A stretch of DNA of 7,227 nucleotides from contig QMVO01000084.1 in assembly GCA_003661125.1 (NCBI GenBank), forward strand, positions 1 to 7,227, given 5' to 3'. Each line of letters opens with the position of its first letter. Within the stretch, counting starts at the first letter, position 1. The position numbers and the translations under genes are program-made. Positions 6,198 to 7,227 of the stretch are shown here, one piece after another. The DNA is from Methanosarcinales archaeon. Its GTDB lineage: Archaea; Halobacteriota; Syntropharchaeia; Alkanophagales; Methanospirareceae. The notes below the pieces were generated by a model. It did no database searches, had not been told where the DNA came from, and saw only the letters and a program-made list of their open reading frames with translations.

Positions 6198-7105
6198 TCA
6201 TGCAAATGCAAGACGCCTATTCCTACCAAATCTTTCCGCTTCTTCCATTTTCTCTTTTATCCTCTCTGCATCCCAGCCATCCATCTCATCAAAATTTATT
6301 TCCTCTTCCCTCGTTGGTGGATTCACTATCCTGTTCCATCTGACGATAAGGTTCTCATTCTCAGGTTGAATTTGCATAATTGCATCTACCAATGCAGTTC
6401 TCAGCAAAGCTCTTGAATTCTCCGGTGGATATAACAAAGCCTCTCCTATGTCCTCCTCGCTCAATATCCTTTCTACACCTATCGCATCCGCAACTACCTC
6501 ATATAAGTCATGCTCACCTAAATTCGAGAAATCAAAACAAGCACATATTTTCTTCTCTTCTTCTTCTCTGCCTCCATCGTAATCAAATCTGTCTATCTCG
6601 TTTTCTATTACATACAATTTCATCAGCCACTCAATCTTCCTGAATACAAACGGGTCTTCATACAAACCCTGCTCGAGCTTTTTATGCAGTTCTTTAAATG
6701 TCCGCAGTGCATAAACATCCCAACATGATAGCTCTCTTTCTTCAAATAAGTCCTCTACCACAGCGATATAAGTCGAATTTAGATAATCAAGTGCGCTAAC
6801 TCTCTCACCATTATCCAATCTTATCTTCCAGTCACCTTCTATATTTCTTGATATAGCTCTAAAGGCACCTATTGGATTCTCTATCCCATCTACTTTGTCT
6901 ATCTTATCCGATTCTACCGCCTGTATTACGTAGGAGGTGATTGCATTATTCAATAATCTCGCAACTTCACCCCTCAGTCCTTCACCTGAATCCACATGGA
7001 TTCTCAGATTAGAGATACCCTTAATTGAGAAAAGAGAATGTTTCCTGCCCCCACCGCCAAAGACCCTGTTCGTTGCCATTGCCTTTGGCGACATAACATA
7101 CTTCG
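6198..7105 (-). pseudogene. PafA/Dop-like (Pup ligase/deamidase family) gene, N-terminal part cut off by an IS3 element
   Basis: The family ligates the small protein Pup to target lysines (PafA) or deamidates and removes it (Dop), using ATP and a glutamine-synthetase-like fold. From ATG 7094 the frame has 298 residues that align in order with the last two thirds of actinobacterial PafA (about 480 residues). KYVMSPKA (immediately before and after Met1) matches TYCLSQRA; LRIHVDSGEG (30-39) matches RLHVIVGDSNMS; NPIGAFRAISRNIEGDWKIR (73-92) matches NPIRAIREVSHDVTG; SALD (100-103) matches SALD; RKIEWLMKLYVIE (152-164) matches TEIDWVIKRKLFQ; ACFDFSNLGEHDLYEVV (185-201) matches QLDLAYHDIKRGRG; YPPENSRALLR (222-232) matches QPPQTTRARLRG. 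The missing N-terminal 170 or so residues hold the first ATP-binding strand (GIETE motif). The frame is open upstream to the IS end at 7106, so Met1 is not a true start. PafA versus Dop cannot be told without the N-terminus. Confidence 0.8.
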
Positions 7106-7227
7106 TGGGGTGCGCCCCTAAAAGTAGACACTAAGTTAAGAAATAAGAAAAAATGAAAAAGGGGTGCAAGATGAAAAGAAGGAGGAAATACACACGGGAT
7201 TTCAAAATTGGTGTAATTAGAGAGGTC
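7106..7227 (+). mobile_element. Left end of an IS3-family insertion sequence (continues past the window)
   Basis: The element starts with TG at 7106: the end reads TGGGGTGCGCCCC, then TAAAAGTAGACA, which is the typical IS3-family terminal repeat form (TG at the tip, GTAGACA-like inner part, about 25 bases). The first transposase frame begins 65 bases in, the usual distance. The host reading frame of the PafA/Dop-like gene is open right up to this boundary and meets a stop (7131-7133) within the IS. The right end and the target duplication (3-4 bases, expected to repeat TCG or TTCG from 7102-7105) lie outside. Confidence 0.82.
7171..7227 (+). CDS. IS3-family transposase OrfA, N-terminal 19 codons (partial)
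   Basis: The visible part reads MKRRRKYTRDFKIGVIREV, the standard opening of the IS3-family OrfA helix-turn-helix domain (HTH_Tnp_1; compare K-RRKY--EFK---V). OrfA binds the terminal repeats; OrfB, made by frameshifting into OrfAB, carries the DDE catalytic domain and would follow beyond the edge. GGGGTG at 7161-7166 is a ribosome binding site four bases before this ATG. An in-frame ATG at 7153 is possible but has no such site. Confidence 0.88.
   Translation, partial: MKRRRKYTRDFKIGVIREV

Noticed and set aside
7092..7094. ATG at 7094 as the true start of the PafA/Dop-like gene
   Set aside because: Family resemblance continues upstream of it (KYV before MSPKA), there is no ribosome binding site, and the IS boundary lies only 11 bases upstream.
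6937..7134. Plus-strand 65-codon frame spanning the IS junction
   Set aside because: It is antisense to the PafA/Dop-like gene and crosses the insertion point by chance.
1..7227. CRISPR array, rRNA genes or phage genes
   Set aside because: No regularly spaced repeats, no rRNA-like sequence and no structural or integrase-type phage genes were seen on either strand.

Overview
The window looks like a chromosome segment of an archaeon of the methanogen or methane/alkane-oxidising type. The clearest sign is a gene for methanogenesis marker protein 12. Supporting signs are an archaeal-style tRNA-Arg, a GAGGTGAT ribosome binding site matching the archaeal 16S tail, and several genes with a TATA-like box about 25 bases before the start codon, as expected for leaderless transcripts. 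An ANME-1/Methanophagales-like lineage is a reasonable guess, but the sequence alone does not prove it.

Layout. Bases 1-525 are AT-rich and hold no recognisable gene, only two very short divergent reading frames around a shared promoter-like region. Bases 526-1841 (minus strand) hold tRNA-Arg(CCG) followed closely by argD (acetylornithine aminotransferase). Metg (methionyl-tRNA synthetase) points the other way at 1990-3618. A short leader frame, an ACT-domain regulator gene and the mmp12 gene follow on the plus strand to 5178. These are housekeeping and lineage-core genes.

From 5179 onward the window looks rearranged and accessory. A broken internal piece of a Trm5/TYW2-type tRNA methyltransferase (minus strand) is wedged between mmp12 and a plus-strand DUF1624 membrane acyltransferase-like gene. 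Converging on the latter, 2 bp away, is a minus-strand gene whose product aligns along its whole length with the C-terminal two thirds of PafA/Dop, the Pup ligase/deamidase family of the bacterial pupylation system. Its N-terminal part is missing because an IS3-family insertion sequence begins at base 7106, inside the reading frame. The IS runs off the right edge and shows its terminal repeat and the first 19 codons of its OrfA.

The most interesting item is the PafA/Dop-like gene. This family is known mainly from actinobacteria and a few other bacteria with proteasomes, while archaea normally use other tags. Here it sits in an apparently archaeal genome, in a sequence-divergent form and disrupted by a transposon.
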